Shown: positions 1-7,421 of the stretch, piece by piece
How the letters are laid out: each line of letters starts with the position of its first letter
Numbering within the stretch: position 1 is the first letter of the stretch
From: Alphaproteobacteria bacterium
Lineage (GTDB): Bacteria > Pseudomonadota > Alphaproteobacteria > Micropepsales > Micropepsaceae
Assembly (NCBI GenBank): GCA_017983635.1
Contig: JAGOBA010000007.1
Location: forward strand, 107,109 to 171,108
Direction of reading: 5' to 3'
DNA: 64,000 nt
Program-made: the position numbers and the translations under genes
Notes under the pieces: model-generated
The model's input: only the letters and a program-made list of their open reading frames with translations
Databases searched by the model: none
What the model was told of the DNA's origin: nothing

Positions 1-1
1 T

Positions 2-847
2 CTGGCCTGGTTGACGCCGGCGCCACTGATCGTGTCGCGCACGGTCGCGGCGCATGTGCTGCCGATGATTGCGTCCGAGCAGCCGACGTTGCTTTTCGAC
101 GACATCGCGGGCGGCATGCTTTACCGGCGCGATATGCGCACGCTGATTGCCGCAGGCGCCATGCGCGACGGCATCTTCTTAGGCGCGCGCACGCGGCGCA
201 ATCCGAGCGGGCGCGCGCCGTGCTTTGCGCCGACAGCGGTCGCCACAACAACGCCGCTGCCGGAGGACGTGCGGTTGCGTTCGATCGTGCTGCGGATGCC
301 GGCGCTCAATTGCGCGCCGCGGCCGACGCCAGGTGACGCGCCGGAGGAGGTCTTGATGCTGCGCTCGGAAATGCAGGCGACGGCATCGGTTCTGGTCCGG
401 CGCTTGGTCCGTGGGCGAGGCGAGCCGCCGCTCGCGTTCCCGCCGGCGGCACGGGAGAAGTGGTATCCGCTGCTCGCGGTCGGTGAAGCGATCGGGGCCG
501 AGGCCGGCGCGCAGGCTGCGCTAGCCGCGCAGTCGCGGGCGGTCGCGGAGACAACGACGGCAGTGTCGTTGCTGCAAGACTTGCACACGCTTTATCGCGA
601 CGCGGAGGAGCACATACCGACGGTGCGCATGATCGAGGACTTGGCGGGGCTTGGGCGGGCGGATCGGTTGTTTGATCCGCTGGAATTGGCGCGGCGGCTC
701 CACTGCTTCGGCTTGAAGCCGGTGCCGGTCAGGCTCGGCGATGCGATCTTGCGCGGCTATCGTCTCGAAGAGCTTCAAGCTGCGTTTGCCCGCTATCTGA
801 TCACCTTCGATGCCGTTACAAGTTACGGCGATGTAGCGGCCGCGTAA
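2..847 (+). CDS. DUF3631 domain protein (primase/helicase-associated), 5' end outside window
   Basis: The reading frame is open from the first complete codon of the window, so the protein starts upstream; the TTG at base 11 is only the first start-like codon inside the window. About 280 C-terminal residues are visible. The pattern QPTLLFDD, then GAMRDG, a stretch about conversion of substrates to ATP-dependent function (FAPTAVATTTPLPED), then RSIVLRM matches the DUF3631 family, a C-terminal region common in plasmid- and phage-type primase/helicase proteins. The family assignment rests on this motif order, not on a search. The N-terminal part that would show primase or ATPase motifs is not in view. 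Its presence at the edge hints at the tail of another mobile element, because the next genes are ordinary chromosomal ones. Confidence 0.6.
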   Translation: MAWLTPAPLIVSRTVAAHVLPMIASEQPTLLFDDIAGGMLYRRDMRTLIAAGAMRDGIFLGARTRRNPSGRAPCFAPTAVATTTPLPEDVRLRSIVLRMPALNCAPRPTPGDAPEEVLMLRSEMQATASVLVRRLVRGRGEPPLAFPPAAREKWYPLLAVGEAIGAEAGAQAALAAQSRAVAETTTAVSLLQDLHTLYRDAEEHIPTVRMIEDLAGLGRADRLFDPLELARRLHCFGLKPVPVRLGDAILRGYRLEELQAAFARYLITFDAVTSYGDVAAA

Positions 848-957
848 CGCCAAATTTCCCGCAAATCAGCCGTTGTTACGGCGTTGCGGGTGAATTTATG
901 CAGAAATTCGCGCCACAGCGCCGAAAGTGAACGAGGCGATGACGAACGTGAGACACG

Positions 958-1095
958 CCCCCCCTCCACCATCGCTGCGCGATGGTCCCCCTCCCCCGCA
1001 AGCGGGTGAGGATCGCAAGCCGTCAAGTCCTGTGGTCCTCCCCCGCGAGCGGGGGAGGGGGACCATCGCGAAGCGATGGTGGAGGGGGTAAGTCA
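958..1095. repeat. Palindromic repeat element, copy 1 (left of DUF559 gene)
   Basis: This 138-bp unit begins with CCCCCTCCACCATCGC and ends with GCGATGGTGGAGGGGG followed by TAAGTCA. It can fold on itself over most of its length, with internal CCTCCCCCGC / GCGGGGGAGG arms. The same unit in the same orientation recurs at 1482-1619. In both places the terminal TAAGTCA lies directly before a start codon (GTG of the DUF559 gene here, ATG of the CoA-binding gene at copy 2). Confidence 0.85.
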
Positions 1096-1614
1096 GTGAG
1101 CGCCAAGCCGTCTCTCATCCGCCCCAACGAACTGAAATCGCGCGCCCTCGCGAAATCGCTATGCCGTTCGATGACCCACGCCGAAGCGTTGCTCTGGACT
1201 TACCTGCGCCGTGATGCGATCGACGGATTCCGCATTCGCCGACAGCATCCGATCGGTCCATATGTCGCCGACTTCGCCTGCACTACCGCGAGGCTTGTGA
1301 TCGAGGTTGACGGCGCGACCCATGGGTCGGAGGCGCAAGTCGCGCATGACGCATGGCGGCGCGCCTTTTTCGCGGCGCACGGATGGCGAGAGATTCGGTT
1401 TACGAACGGAGACGTCTATGGGGATTTGAACGGGGTGTTGGCGGCGATTTGGCATGAGGTGAAATTGGGGAGTCAGCAAGGCCCCCTCCACCGTCGCCTT
1501 CGGCGCCGGTCCCCCTCCCCCGCAAGCGGGGGCGGACCACAGCTCCCGACGCTTAGTGATCCTCCTCGCTTGCGGGGGAGGGGGACCATCGCGCAGCGAT
1601 GGTGGAGGGGGTAA
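1096..1614 (+). CDS. DUF559 family endonuclease-like protein
   Basis: A 172-residue protein. The core has the DUF559 (very-short-patch-repair/PD-(D/E)XK-like) pattern: MTHAEALLWTYLRR, then FRIRRQHPIGPYVADFAC, then LVIEVDGATH, then GWREIRFTNGDV. The IxxDFAC and EVDG segments carry the usual acidic catalytic positions. I chose the GTG at 1096 because the open frame further upstream only reads through the palindromic repeat. The last ~40 residues (rich in R, P, S and G) are encoded by the second repeat copy, so the natural C-terminus may have been extended by repeat insertion. Function is unknown; such genes are often embedded in GC-rich palindromic repeats, as here. Confidence 0.75.
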   Translation: MSAKPSLIRPNELKSRALAKSLCRSMTHAEALLWTYLRRDAIDGFRIRRQHPIGPYVADFACTTARLVIEVDGATHGSEAQVAHDAWRRAFFAAHGWREIRFTNGDVYGDLNGVLAAIWHEVKLGSQQGPLHRRLRRRSPSPASGGGPQLPTLSDPPRLRGRGTIAQRWWRG

Positions 1615-1619
1615 GTCAC
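1482..1619. repeat. Palindromic repeat element, copy 2 (right of DUF559 gene)
   Basis: Second copy of the unit at 958-1095, same orientation, starting CCCCCTCCACCGTCGC and ending GCGATGGTGGAGGGGG plus TAAGTCA. The inner part differs more than the outer arms (for example CTTCGGCGCCGG against CTGCGCGATGG). It overlaps the 3' end of the DUF559 gene and ends one base before the ATG of the following gene, so the repeat would sit in the 5' untranslated region of that gene. Confidence 0.85.
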
Positions 1620-1620
1620 G

Positions 1621-2151
1621 ATGCCTGAGTATTCCGACGATTTGATCAAACGCGTGCTCGCCGCGACCAAAACCATCGCCATCGTCGGCGTCTCCGCCTC
1701 GCCCGCGAAGGCGTCGTTCATGGTGATGCGGTACCTGCAGAAAAAAGGCTATCGCTGCCTACCCGTTAACCCGGGGCTGGCCGGACAGTTGCTACTTGGG
1801 GAAAAGGTCTACCCTGATCTGAAATCGATCCCCGAGTCGGTCGATATGGTCGATATCTTCCGGAACGCCGAAGCGGCGGGCGGCGTGACCGACGAGGCCA
1901 TTGCGATCGGAGCGAAAGTGGTTTGGATGCAGCTGACCGTTATCAACGAGGCCGCCGCCAAGCGAGCAGAGGCGGCGGGCCTGACCGTCATCATGGACCG
2001 GTGTCCGAAGATGGAATACTCGCGGTTTTCGGGTGAATTCGGGTGGGTCGGCAGAAACAGCCGAATCATCGACAATAGACGCAAGCACTTAGGCGCCGGC
2101 CGCGCCGCGGTTTCGCGGGCGCCGCTTGGCCGAGGAAAGGGTACGCTATGA
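1621..2151 (+). CDS. CoA-binding domain protein (YccU-like)
   Basis: 176 residues. The N-terminal Rossmann-type nucleotide/CoA-binding fold is seen as TIAIVGVSASPAKASF followed by a GYRCLPVNPGL strand and KVYPDLKSIPESVDMVDIFR, the signature of the CoA-binding (YccU/succinyl-CoA synthetase alpha-like) family. GAKVVWMQLTVINEAA and MDRCPKMEY complete the domain. The stop overlaps the start of the sulfhydrylase gene (ATGA), so the two are probably co-translated. This pairing with an O-acetylhomoserine sulfhydrylase is familiar to me from other alphaproteobacteria, but the ligand and role of the protein are not established. The last 30 residues are basic and low complexity. Confidence 0.85.
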   Translation: MPEYSDDLIKRVLAATKTIAIVGVSASPAKASFMVMRYLQKKGYRCLPVNPGLAGQLLLGEKVYPDLKSIPESVDMVDIFRNAEAAGGVTDEAIAIGAKVVWMQLTVINEAAAKRAEAAGLTVIMDRCPKMEYSRFSGEFGWVGRNSRIIDNRRKHLGAGRAAVSRAPLGRGKGTL

Positions 2152-3440
2152 ACGTTCAATCGAAACTGTCGGAATACGGGTTCAATACGCTGTCCGTGCA
2201 CGCGGGCGCCGCACCCGACCCGACGACCGGCGCGCGCGCGACGCCCATCTATCAGACGACCTCTTATGTGTTCGACGACGTGGATCACGCGGCGTCGCTG
2301 TTCGGGCTGCAGCAGTTCGGCAATATCTACACCCGCATCGGCAACCCGACGCAGGCGGTTCTCGAAGAACGCGTGGCGGCGCTTGAGGGCGGAACGGCGG
2401 CGCTCGCCACCGCGTCCGGCCACGCGGCGCAGCTGCTCGTGTTCCAAGCGCTGCTGCAGCCGGGCGACGAGTTCATCGCCGCGCGCCAGCTCTACGGCGG
2501 CTCGGTCAATCAGTTCGGGCAGGCGTTCAAGAGCTTCGGCTGGCACGTGAAGTGGGCCGACGCGCGCGATCCGGAAAGCTTCCGCCGGCAACTGACCGCG
2601 AAGACGAAGGCGATCTTCATCGAGAGCATCGCGAACCCCGGCGGCGTGGTCGTCGACATCGAGGCGATCGGCGCGGTCGCGAAGGAAGCGGGATTGCCGT
2701 TCATCGTCGACAACACGTTGGCAACGCCCTACCTGATCCGCCCGATCGAGTGGGGCGCGGATATCATCGTGCACTCGCTGACGAAGTTCTTGGGCGGCCA
2801 CGGCACCTCGATCGGCGGCATCATCGTCGACGCGGGCTCGTTCGATTGGTCGCGCACGAAGAAGTTTCCGGTGCTGTCGGAGCCCTGCCCTTCTTATCAA
2901 GGCATCAAGCTGCACGAGACTTTCGGGGACATGGCGTTCGCGATCGCCTGCCGGGTGTTGGGCTTGCGCGATCTGGGGCCGGCGATCTCGCCGTTCAATG
3001 CGTTCTTGATCTTGAACGGGCTTGAGACGTTGCCCTTGCGCATGCAGCGGCACTGCGAGAACGCGAAGGCGGTGGCGCAGCATTTGAGCCGGCACGCGAA
3101 GGTGTCGTGGGTTTCCTACGCGAACCTGCCGAACGATCAGTGCTACGGCCTGGCGCAAACCTATTGCCCGAAAGGTGCGGGCGCCGTGTTCACGTTCGGG
3201 GTGCGCGGCGGCTACGAGGCGGGCGTGAACCTGGTGAACAACGTGAAGCTAATCTCCCATTTGGCGAATGTGGGGGACACGCGCTCGCTCATTATTCATC
3301 CCGCATCGACCACGCACCGGCAGCTTTCCGACGAACAGAAGAGCGCGGCGGGTGCCGGACCGGACGTGGTGCGGATCTCCGTCGGCATCGAGGACGTCGC
3401 CGACATCATTGCGGACTTGGATCAAGCCCTCGCGGCATAG
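2148..3440 (+). CDS. metY: O-acetylhomoserine aminocarboxypropyltransferase (sulfhydrylase)
   Basis: 430 residues, full length for the Cys/Met-metabolism PLP enzyme family. It converts O-acetylhomoserine plus sulfide to homocysteine for methionine synthesis in the cytoplasm. Visible motifs: FNTLSVHAGAAPDPTTGARA at the N-terminus, YTRIGNPTQAVLEERVAALEGG, ASGHAAQLL, the PLP-contacting VDNTLATPYLIRP, and the Schiff-base lysine in DIIVHSLTKFLGGHGTSIGG. The C-terminus has LIIHPASTTH, which binds the substrate carboxylate. The long insert after IGGIIVDAGSFDW separates it from cystathionine gamma-synthases and fits the sulfhydrylase branch. It overlaps the upstream CoA-binding gene by 4 bases. Confidence 0.9.
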   Translation: MNVQSKLSEYGFNTLSVHAGAAPDPTTGARATPIYQTTSYVFDDVDHAASLFGLQQFGNIYTRIGNPTQAVLEERVAALEGGTAALATASGHAAQLLVFQALLQPGDEFIAARQLYGGSVNQFGQAFKSFGWHVKWADARDPESFRRQLTAKTKAIFIESIANPGGVVVDIEAIGAVAKEAGLPFIVDNTLATPYLIRPIEWGADIIVHSLTKFLGGHGTSIGGIIVDAGSFDWSRTKKFPVLSEPCPSYQGIKLHETFGDMAFAIACRVLGLRDLGPAISPFNAFLILNGLETLPLRMQRHCENAKAVAQHLSRHAKVSWVSYANLPNDQCYGLAQTYCPKGAGAVFTFGVRGGYEAGVNLVNNVKLISHLANVGDTRSLIIHPASTTHRQLSDEQKSAAGAGPDVVRISVGIEDVADIIADLDQALAA

Positions 3441-3500
3441 GGGGCTTGAACCTGCCGCGTTTGGCAGCCAAGGTGGAGGGTCCTTAGTGAGGGTCCACAC

Positions 3501-3938
3501 GTGACCAACAGGCGGCTCGATCCGGCGACGTTTCAAGCGCTGCAAGCGCTTATCGCGCATGGCGGTCTACGCGTCGGCGAATGCCTTGCCCGCGCGATCC
3601 GCGAGCGGCGCCAAGAGATCGGCGTCACCGCCGCCCGCTTCGCCAACCACGGCATCGACGACATCGATGCCGTGGCGCGCGAGGGCGCGACGATCTCGGC
3701 ACCGATGCTCGTGAACCTCGCGGGCGCGCTGGACGTCGACCTCGTGTGGTTCATCGAACGGGAACCTGCGATGCTGAACCAACGCCCGGCCGACACACTT
3801 GACGTGAACGGTGTGCTGCTCGGCACAGATGAGGGGCTCGAACTCCTCCGCGCCTTCGCCGCCATCCGCGACGAAGACGCGCGGAAGAAGGTGCTGGAGT
3901 TGGCGCAGCATTTTGCCGGTGTTAAGAACACAAACTGA
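3501..3938 (+). CDS. Putative helix-turn-helix (XRE-like) regulator upstream of luxR
   Basis: 145 residues with a GTG start. The segment GECLARAIRERRQEIGVTAARFANHGIDDIDAVAREGATISAPMLVNLAGALDVDLVWFI resembles a Cro/C1-type helix-turn-helix core: an RxxRxxxGVT helix, a variable turn, and a closing helix LAGALDVDLVWFI. The recognition helix is not canonical, so DNA binding is an inference. The C-terminal third (LLRAFAAIRDEDARKKVLELAQHFA) looks like the short dimerisation helix found in small alphaproteobacterial XRE regulators. It lies 11 bases before luxR on the same strand, so it may be part of the quorum-sensing operon. Confidence 0.6.
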   Translation: MTNRRLDPATFQALQALIAHGGLRVGECLARAIRERRQEIGVTAARFANHGIDDIDAVAREGATISAPMLVNLAGALDVDLVWFIEREPAMLNQRPADTLDVNGVLLGTDEGLELLRAFAAIRDEDARKKVLELAQHFAGVKNTN

Positions 3939-3949
3939 AAGACTGCGCC

Positions 3950-4675
3950 ATGGCTTCTACGTTGAACAATTCGGTGCTCGACACGCTCCAGAGCTTGGAG
4001 CGGGCGCCAAGTGTTCTGAAAGTGAAAGAAGCATTTCGTGTCTTCGCCGAGGGTCATGGCCATACGTCCTTTATGTGCACGGACCCCCCTCGGCCCGACT
4101 CGATGACGGGCGGCGCGATTCTCTTCGACGAATGGCCGTCCGCGTGGCGGCGGCGCTACCTCTCCCGCAAGTACGTCCACCGTGACCCGATGGTGCTTGA
4201 GCTCACCCGCACCATTTCTCCCTTTACGTGGCAGGACGTGACCGAACGCCGAACCTACCCGAAGGCGGATTGGGAGATCGTCAGCGAGGCGTCCGCATGG
4301 GACATGCGCGCCGGTTTCGTCGTGCCGCTTCATTTGCCGGGGGGACGCATCCACGCCATGACCATGGCGGGCATCGAGCCGCGCACCGACTTGCAAGCGC
4401 GCGCCGAGCTTCACCTTGTCTCCATGTACGCACATGCACGAGCAAGCAGCCTGAAGAAAGGCGAACCCGAAGAGACGATCCGCCTGACCAAGCGCGAACG
4501 TGAGGTCCTGCGGTTCGTGGCCACCGGCAAGAGTGATTGGGAGGTGGCGAAAATTCTCGGTGTGTCTTCCAATGCCGTGCACAAGCACGTTGAAAACGTC
4601 AAGCGTCGCTTCGGTGTAGGCACGCGGATGCAGGCAGTCGTTAGGGCCATCCGTCAAGGCGACGTCGTTCCCTAG
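3950..4675 (+). CDS. luxR: LuxR-family quorum-sensing regulator with autoinducer-binding domain
   Basis: 241 residues: autoinducer-binding domain (about 20-165) and a LuxR helix-turn-helix (about 176-236). The ligand-pocket residues of the family can be placed: W66, Y70 (RRRYLSRKYVHRDP), D79-P80, W94 (PFTWQD) and G122 (RAGFVVPLHLP). The C-terminus has TKREREVLRFVATGKSDWEVAKIL and SSNAVHKHVENVKRRF, the standard recognition unit. Just downstream is a perfect 20-bp palindrome and then a luxI-type synthase, so this is probably the cognate acyl-homoserine-lactone receptor. Which signal it binds cannot be read from the sequence. It is named by family only; no specific ortholog is claimed. Confidence 0.92.
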   Translation: MASTLNNSVLDTLQSLERAPSVLKVKEAFRVFAEGHGHTSFMCTDPPRPDSMTGGAILFDEWPSAWRRRYLSRKYVHRDPMVLELTRTISPFTWQDVTERRTYPKADWEIVSEASAWDMRAGFVVPLHLPGGRIHAMTMAGIEPRTDLQARAELHLVSMYAHARASSLKKGEPEETIRLTKREREVLRFVATGKSDWEVAKILGVSSNAVHKHVENVKRRFGVGTRMQAVVRAIRQGDVVP

Positions 4676-4684
4676 CGGGTATCG

Positions 4685-4704
4685 AGGTACCTGATCAGGT
4701 ACCT
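4685..4704. promoter_or_regulatory. Lux box: perfect 20-bp palindrome upstream of luxI
   Basis: AGGTACCTGATCAGGTACCT is a perfect inverted repeat of exactly 20 bp, the usual size of a lux box, centred about 60 bases before the luxI start codon and 10 bases after the luxR stop codon. It contains ACCTG/CAGGT half-site elements like those in known LuxR-family sites. It probably binds the adjacent LuxR and drives the synthase operon as a positive feedback loop. Binding is inferred. Confidence 0.82.
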
Positions 4705-4754
4705 TCTGAGCTCAGCCGGGATGCAAGGATTGCTCACCATTTCGGGAGCAACCC

Positions 4755-5423
4755 ATGCTGCATCTCATCGACTCGACGAACCGCGACACTCCGCGCAGTC
4801 AGCGCCTGCTCGAAGCATCTTATCGCGTTCGGCACGACGAATATGTCCATGGTCGCGGGTGGAAAGCACTGGAGAAACCGGACGGGCGCGAGGTCGATCA
4901 GTTCGACACTGTCGATGCCAGCTATTTGCTTTGGGCCGACGACGAGGAAGTGCTTGGCGGCGCGCGTCTTATTCCGACCGACCGGCCGCACCTGATGTCT
5001 GACGTCTTCCCGCACCTCGTCACGCTCGGCGCATTGCCCCGCGTTTCGAATGTCTGGGAACTCACCCGACTGTTCTCGACGCGTAAGGGCGAGAGCTCGG
5101 CCTGTAGAAGGCGCGTGACCGGCGACGTCTTCGCGGCGATGTTCGAGTTTGCGATCGCCTACGATCTGGAAGCGATCTCCATCGTTTGCGACGCGTTCTT
5201 CGTTACGCGCTTCCTCGGCATGGGGCTTGAGGTCCGGCCGCTCGGCCTGCCGACGGCCTACGACGAGGGGACATGCATTGCAGTGCTCCTGCCGGCGAAC
5301 TTAAAGCAATTGCGCATCGCCAGGGGCCCGAACCGAGGCACCGTATTGTTCGATGTCGATCCCCTGGGTCGCCCAGTGCCCCCGCCTGCGATAGATCCGA
5401 GGCCTCCGATCCATGCCCACTGA
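4755..5423 (+). CDS. luxI: Acyl-homoserine-lactone synthase (LuxI family)
   Basis: 222 residues. It makes an N-acyl-homoserine lactone from S-adenosylmethionine and an acyl carrier. The family's invariant residues are present: R24 and R26 (YRVRHDEYV), W36, D48 and D51 (REVDQFDTVDA), R71 (GGARLIPT), F85, E102 and R105 (VWELTRLFST). The tail after residue 190 is proline-rich and not part of the fold. The gene sits behind the lux box and is followed, with an 11-base overlap, by a small ORF and then a PhyH dioxygenase, so the three are likely one transcript. Acyl-chain identity cannot be predicted. Confidence 0.92.
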   Translation: MLHLIDSTNRDTPRSQRLLEASYRVRHDEYVHGRGWKALEKPDGREVDQFDTVDASYLLWADDEEVLGGARLIPTDRPHLMSDVFPHLVTLGALPRVSNVWELTRLFSTRKGESSACRRRVTGDVFAAMFEFAIAYDLEAISIVCDAFFVTRFLGMGLEVRPLGLPTAYDEGTCIAVLLPANLKQLRIARGPNRGTVLFDVDPLGRPVPPPAIDPRPPIHAH

Positions 5424-5616
5424 ACGCGGAAAGAAGGGGCGCGGGGCCTATCGCATCGACACCGCGCCCACCGGCGATCGGAGAACGGAGCTGTTGCGCG
5501 ATCCCCAAGTCGCCGCCTTCGTCGAGGCGTTCAACAGCATCGACGACCCACGGCATCGCGCCTGCATTGCGTGGCTGATTCTCGAGCTCGCGCAACAGAA
5601 GAAGGAGGAAGATTGA
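5413..5616 (+). CDS. Small protein of unknown function between luxI and phyH
   Basis: 67 residues, starting inside the end of luxI and ending 1 base before the next start codon, an arrangement that suggests translational coupling. The N-terminal third is basic (RGKKGRGAYRID), followed by a compact helical stretch DPQVAAFVEAFNSIDDPRHRACIAWLILELAQQKKEED. I do not recognise the family. The helical part could be a small adaptor or regulatory protein. Its conservation of frame between two clear genes supports it being real. Confidence 0.6.
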   Translation: MPTERGKKGRGAYRIDTAPTGDRRTELLRDPQVAAFVEAFNSIDDPRHRACIAWLILELAQQKKEED

Positions 5617-5617
5617 G

Positions 5618-6583
5618 ATGCTGACGACAACGCAACAGCGCGAAACATTTGGTCGGGATGGCGTCGTGTGTCTGCGCGGCGTGTTTTCCACCCGAGAGGT
5701 CGCCAGGCTGGCCAAGTCCATCGATAACGCGACCGCCTCGATCGGCACGACCGCCACCGGCTATGACATCACGGCTATCGCCGATGCCGCGTGGTCCGAT
5801 GCCGACGCTCAGTACCAAGTCGGTCGCGCCGAGCAGTACAAACTCGAGAACTTCGCCGCTTACGTTCGTGCGACAGGAGCCCAACGCCTGTGCGATAGGC
5901 CGGCGCCTGCATCACAGTCCCGCGGCCGCTTTCTTGTCGAGACCGGAACCTGGACACGCGACCGCGCCTTCCGAAGTGCGGCGACGACGAGCGCGCTTCC
6001 GCAGATTGCGGGCGAACTGCTCGACGCGAGGGCGATTCGCTTCTACGACGACCAGATCTTCGTCAAAGAGGCGGGCACGATCGATCGTACGGCGTTCCAT
6101 CAGGACCTCGGCTATTTCAACATCGAGGGCGACCAGGGCTGTGTGGTGTGGGCACCGGTCGATGCTTGCGGCCGGCAGAGCGGCGCATTGGGATATGTTC
6201 GCGGGTCGCACCGGTGGGGGAAGACCTTTAAGCCGAACACGTTCATGTCGCGCCTGACAATGCCAAACGCTGAGGGCGACGAGTTACCGGACATCGACAA
6301 CAATGAAAGCGACTACGACATCGTCTACTTCGAGGTCGAGCCGGGCGATGTGGTGATCCATCATCTGCGCACCGTGCACGGTTCGCATGGCAACGCTTCG
6401 ACGACGCGCACGCGCCGCGCGGCGTCGCTTCGCTATGTGGGTGAGCAAGTCCGCTATCGCAAGCGTCCCGGCGCCGTGGCGCAACCGCACCGTCCGCTCG
6501 ATTGGGCGGACGGGACGGCGCTTTGCGATCCTTGGTTTCCGCTCGCCTGGCGGCGCAGCCAGGCGGCGGTCGCGGCGGAATGA
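5618..6583 (+). CDS. Phytanoyl-CoA dioxygenase (PhyH) family protein
   Basis: 321 residues, an Fe(II)/2-oxoglutarate-dependent oxygenase. The iron-binding facial triad is visible as H161-x-D163 (TAFHQDLGYF) and H254 (LRTVHGSHGN), with an arginine near 267 that would hold 2-oxoglutarate (RTRRAASLRYVG). Other family marks are GCVVWAPVDACGRQSGALGYVRGSHRWG and FEVEPGDVVIHH. The substrate is unknown. Its position directly after luxI suggests it is controlled by quorum sensing and may modify a signal or secondary metabolite; PhyH genes next to luxI are known in sphingomonads from memory of the literature. Start chosen at the ATG following the small ORF. Confidence 0.88.
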   Translation: MLTTTQQRETFGRDGVVCLRGVFSTREVARLAKSIDNATASIGTTATGYDITAIADAAWSDADAQYQVGRAEQYKLENFAAYVRATGAQRLCDRPAPASQSRGRFLVETGTWTRDRAFRSAATTSALPQIAGELLDARAIRFYDDQIFVKEAGTIDRTAFHQDLGYFNIEGDQGCVVWAPVDACGRQSGALGYVRGSHRWGKTFKPNTFMSRLTMPNAEGDELPDIDNNESDYDIVYFEVEPGDVVIHHLRTVHGSHGNASTTRTRRAASLRYVGEQVRYRKRPGAVAQPHRPLDWADGTALCDPWFPLAWRRSQAAVAAE

Positions 6584-6584
6584 T

Positions 6585-7334
6585 CTACTTCGCCGGCTTC
6601 ACGAACTTGAAGATGAACTGGTCGGTCTTGCCGCGGATTGCCGGGTCGAACACGTTGGCGGTATGCGGGTCGGCCGGGTTCTTGAGGAGGTCGCTCTCGG
6701 CTTCGAGTTTGAAACCGGCCGCGAGGATTTGCTCCTTCACCAGGGCCGGATCAATGCGATGGAGCTTATCGATTTGCTCCGGCGTCTTCACGTCTGGGCC
6801 AACGTGGTCGATGATGAAGTAAACGCCGCCGGGCTTCAGCGCGTCGAAGATCGCCTTGTTCATTTTGGCGATGTCGATCTTCTGCCAGACTTGGTCGTGG
6901 TAGAGTTGGCTGACGAAGATGAGATCGACCGGCGGGTCGAACTTGACCGCGTCCATCGGCTGGACTGAACCTTCGACATTCTTGTAGCCGGCCGCGACGA
7001 AGGCTGCGGGCGCCTCGGTGGCTTTCGGAAACTTGTCGGCCACCCATGTCGGATTGAACATGACGACCTTGCCGTTCGCGCCGACGATGCGGCTCATGAT
7101 GCGCGTATAGTAACCCGTACGGCCGGGGCCGACATCAACAGCACGACCCCCTGGCTTCAAACCCGCCATCGCCATGATCTCAGCGGGATGGCGATCTGCG
7201 TCGCGGTCGGTATCGTCCTTTGGACGGTCCTTGTCAGCGACGGCGGCAGCGACATAGGCGGGCACGTCCGCCGCATGCGACGGCGCTGCGACAAGCAACG
7301 CGAGCGCGACGGTGGACAACGAAAGAATGCGCAT
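6585..7334 (-). CDS. Exported class I SAM-dependent methyltransferase-like protein
   Basis: 249 residues. The N-terminus MRILSLSTVALALLVAAPSHA is a clear Sec signal peptide with cleavage after SHA. The mature part has a Rossmann methyltransferase pattern: GGRAVDVGPGRTGYYTRIMS (motif I with GPGRTG), VVMFNPTWV, PPVDLIFVSQLYHDQVW and LKPGGVYFIIDHVG. Export of such a domain is odd because S-adenosylmethionine is a cytoplasmic cofactor. The first glycine-rich motif is DVGPGRTG rather than DxGxGxG. The family is known as predicted methyltransferases with signal peptides in Alphaproteobacteria; the reaction is unknown. It is convergent with the PhyH gene, with only 1 base between the stops. Confidence 0.78.
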   Translation of the reverse strand: MRILSLSTVALALLVAAPSHAADVPAYVAAAVADKDRPKDDTDRDADRHPAEIMAMAGLKPGGRAVDVGPGRTGYYTRIMSRIVGANGKVVMFNPTWVADKFPKATEAPAAFVAAGYKNVEGSVQPMDAVKFDPPVDLIFVSQLYHDQVWQKIDIAKMNKAIFDALKPGGVYFIIDHVGPDVKTPEQIDKLHRIDPALVKEQILAAGFKLEAESDLLKNPADPHTANVFDPAIRGKTDQFIFKFVKPAK

Positions 7335-7421
7335 GGAAAAGCTCTCCCCTTATGGCGGGAACGTTATGTCCCCCTTTAGTTGCCGGTCCTAGACGACCCT
7401 AGATCACGCTCTCGTGACCAC

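Noticed and set aside
121..853. Long minus-strand open frames opposite the DUF3631 gene
   Set aside because: High-GC shadow frames with arginine-rich, motif-free translations; the plus frame has family motifs.
958..1095. Possible CRISPR-like or terminator array
   Set aside because: Only two long palindromic units, no short regular spacers, and no cas genes nearby.
1482..2150. SAM riboswitch before the metY operon
   Set aside because: No aptamer-like conserved core seen; the leader is the palindromic repeat.
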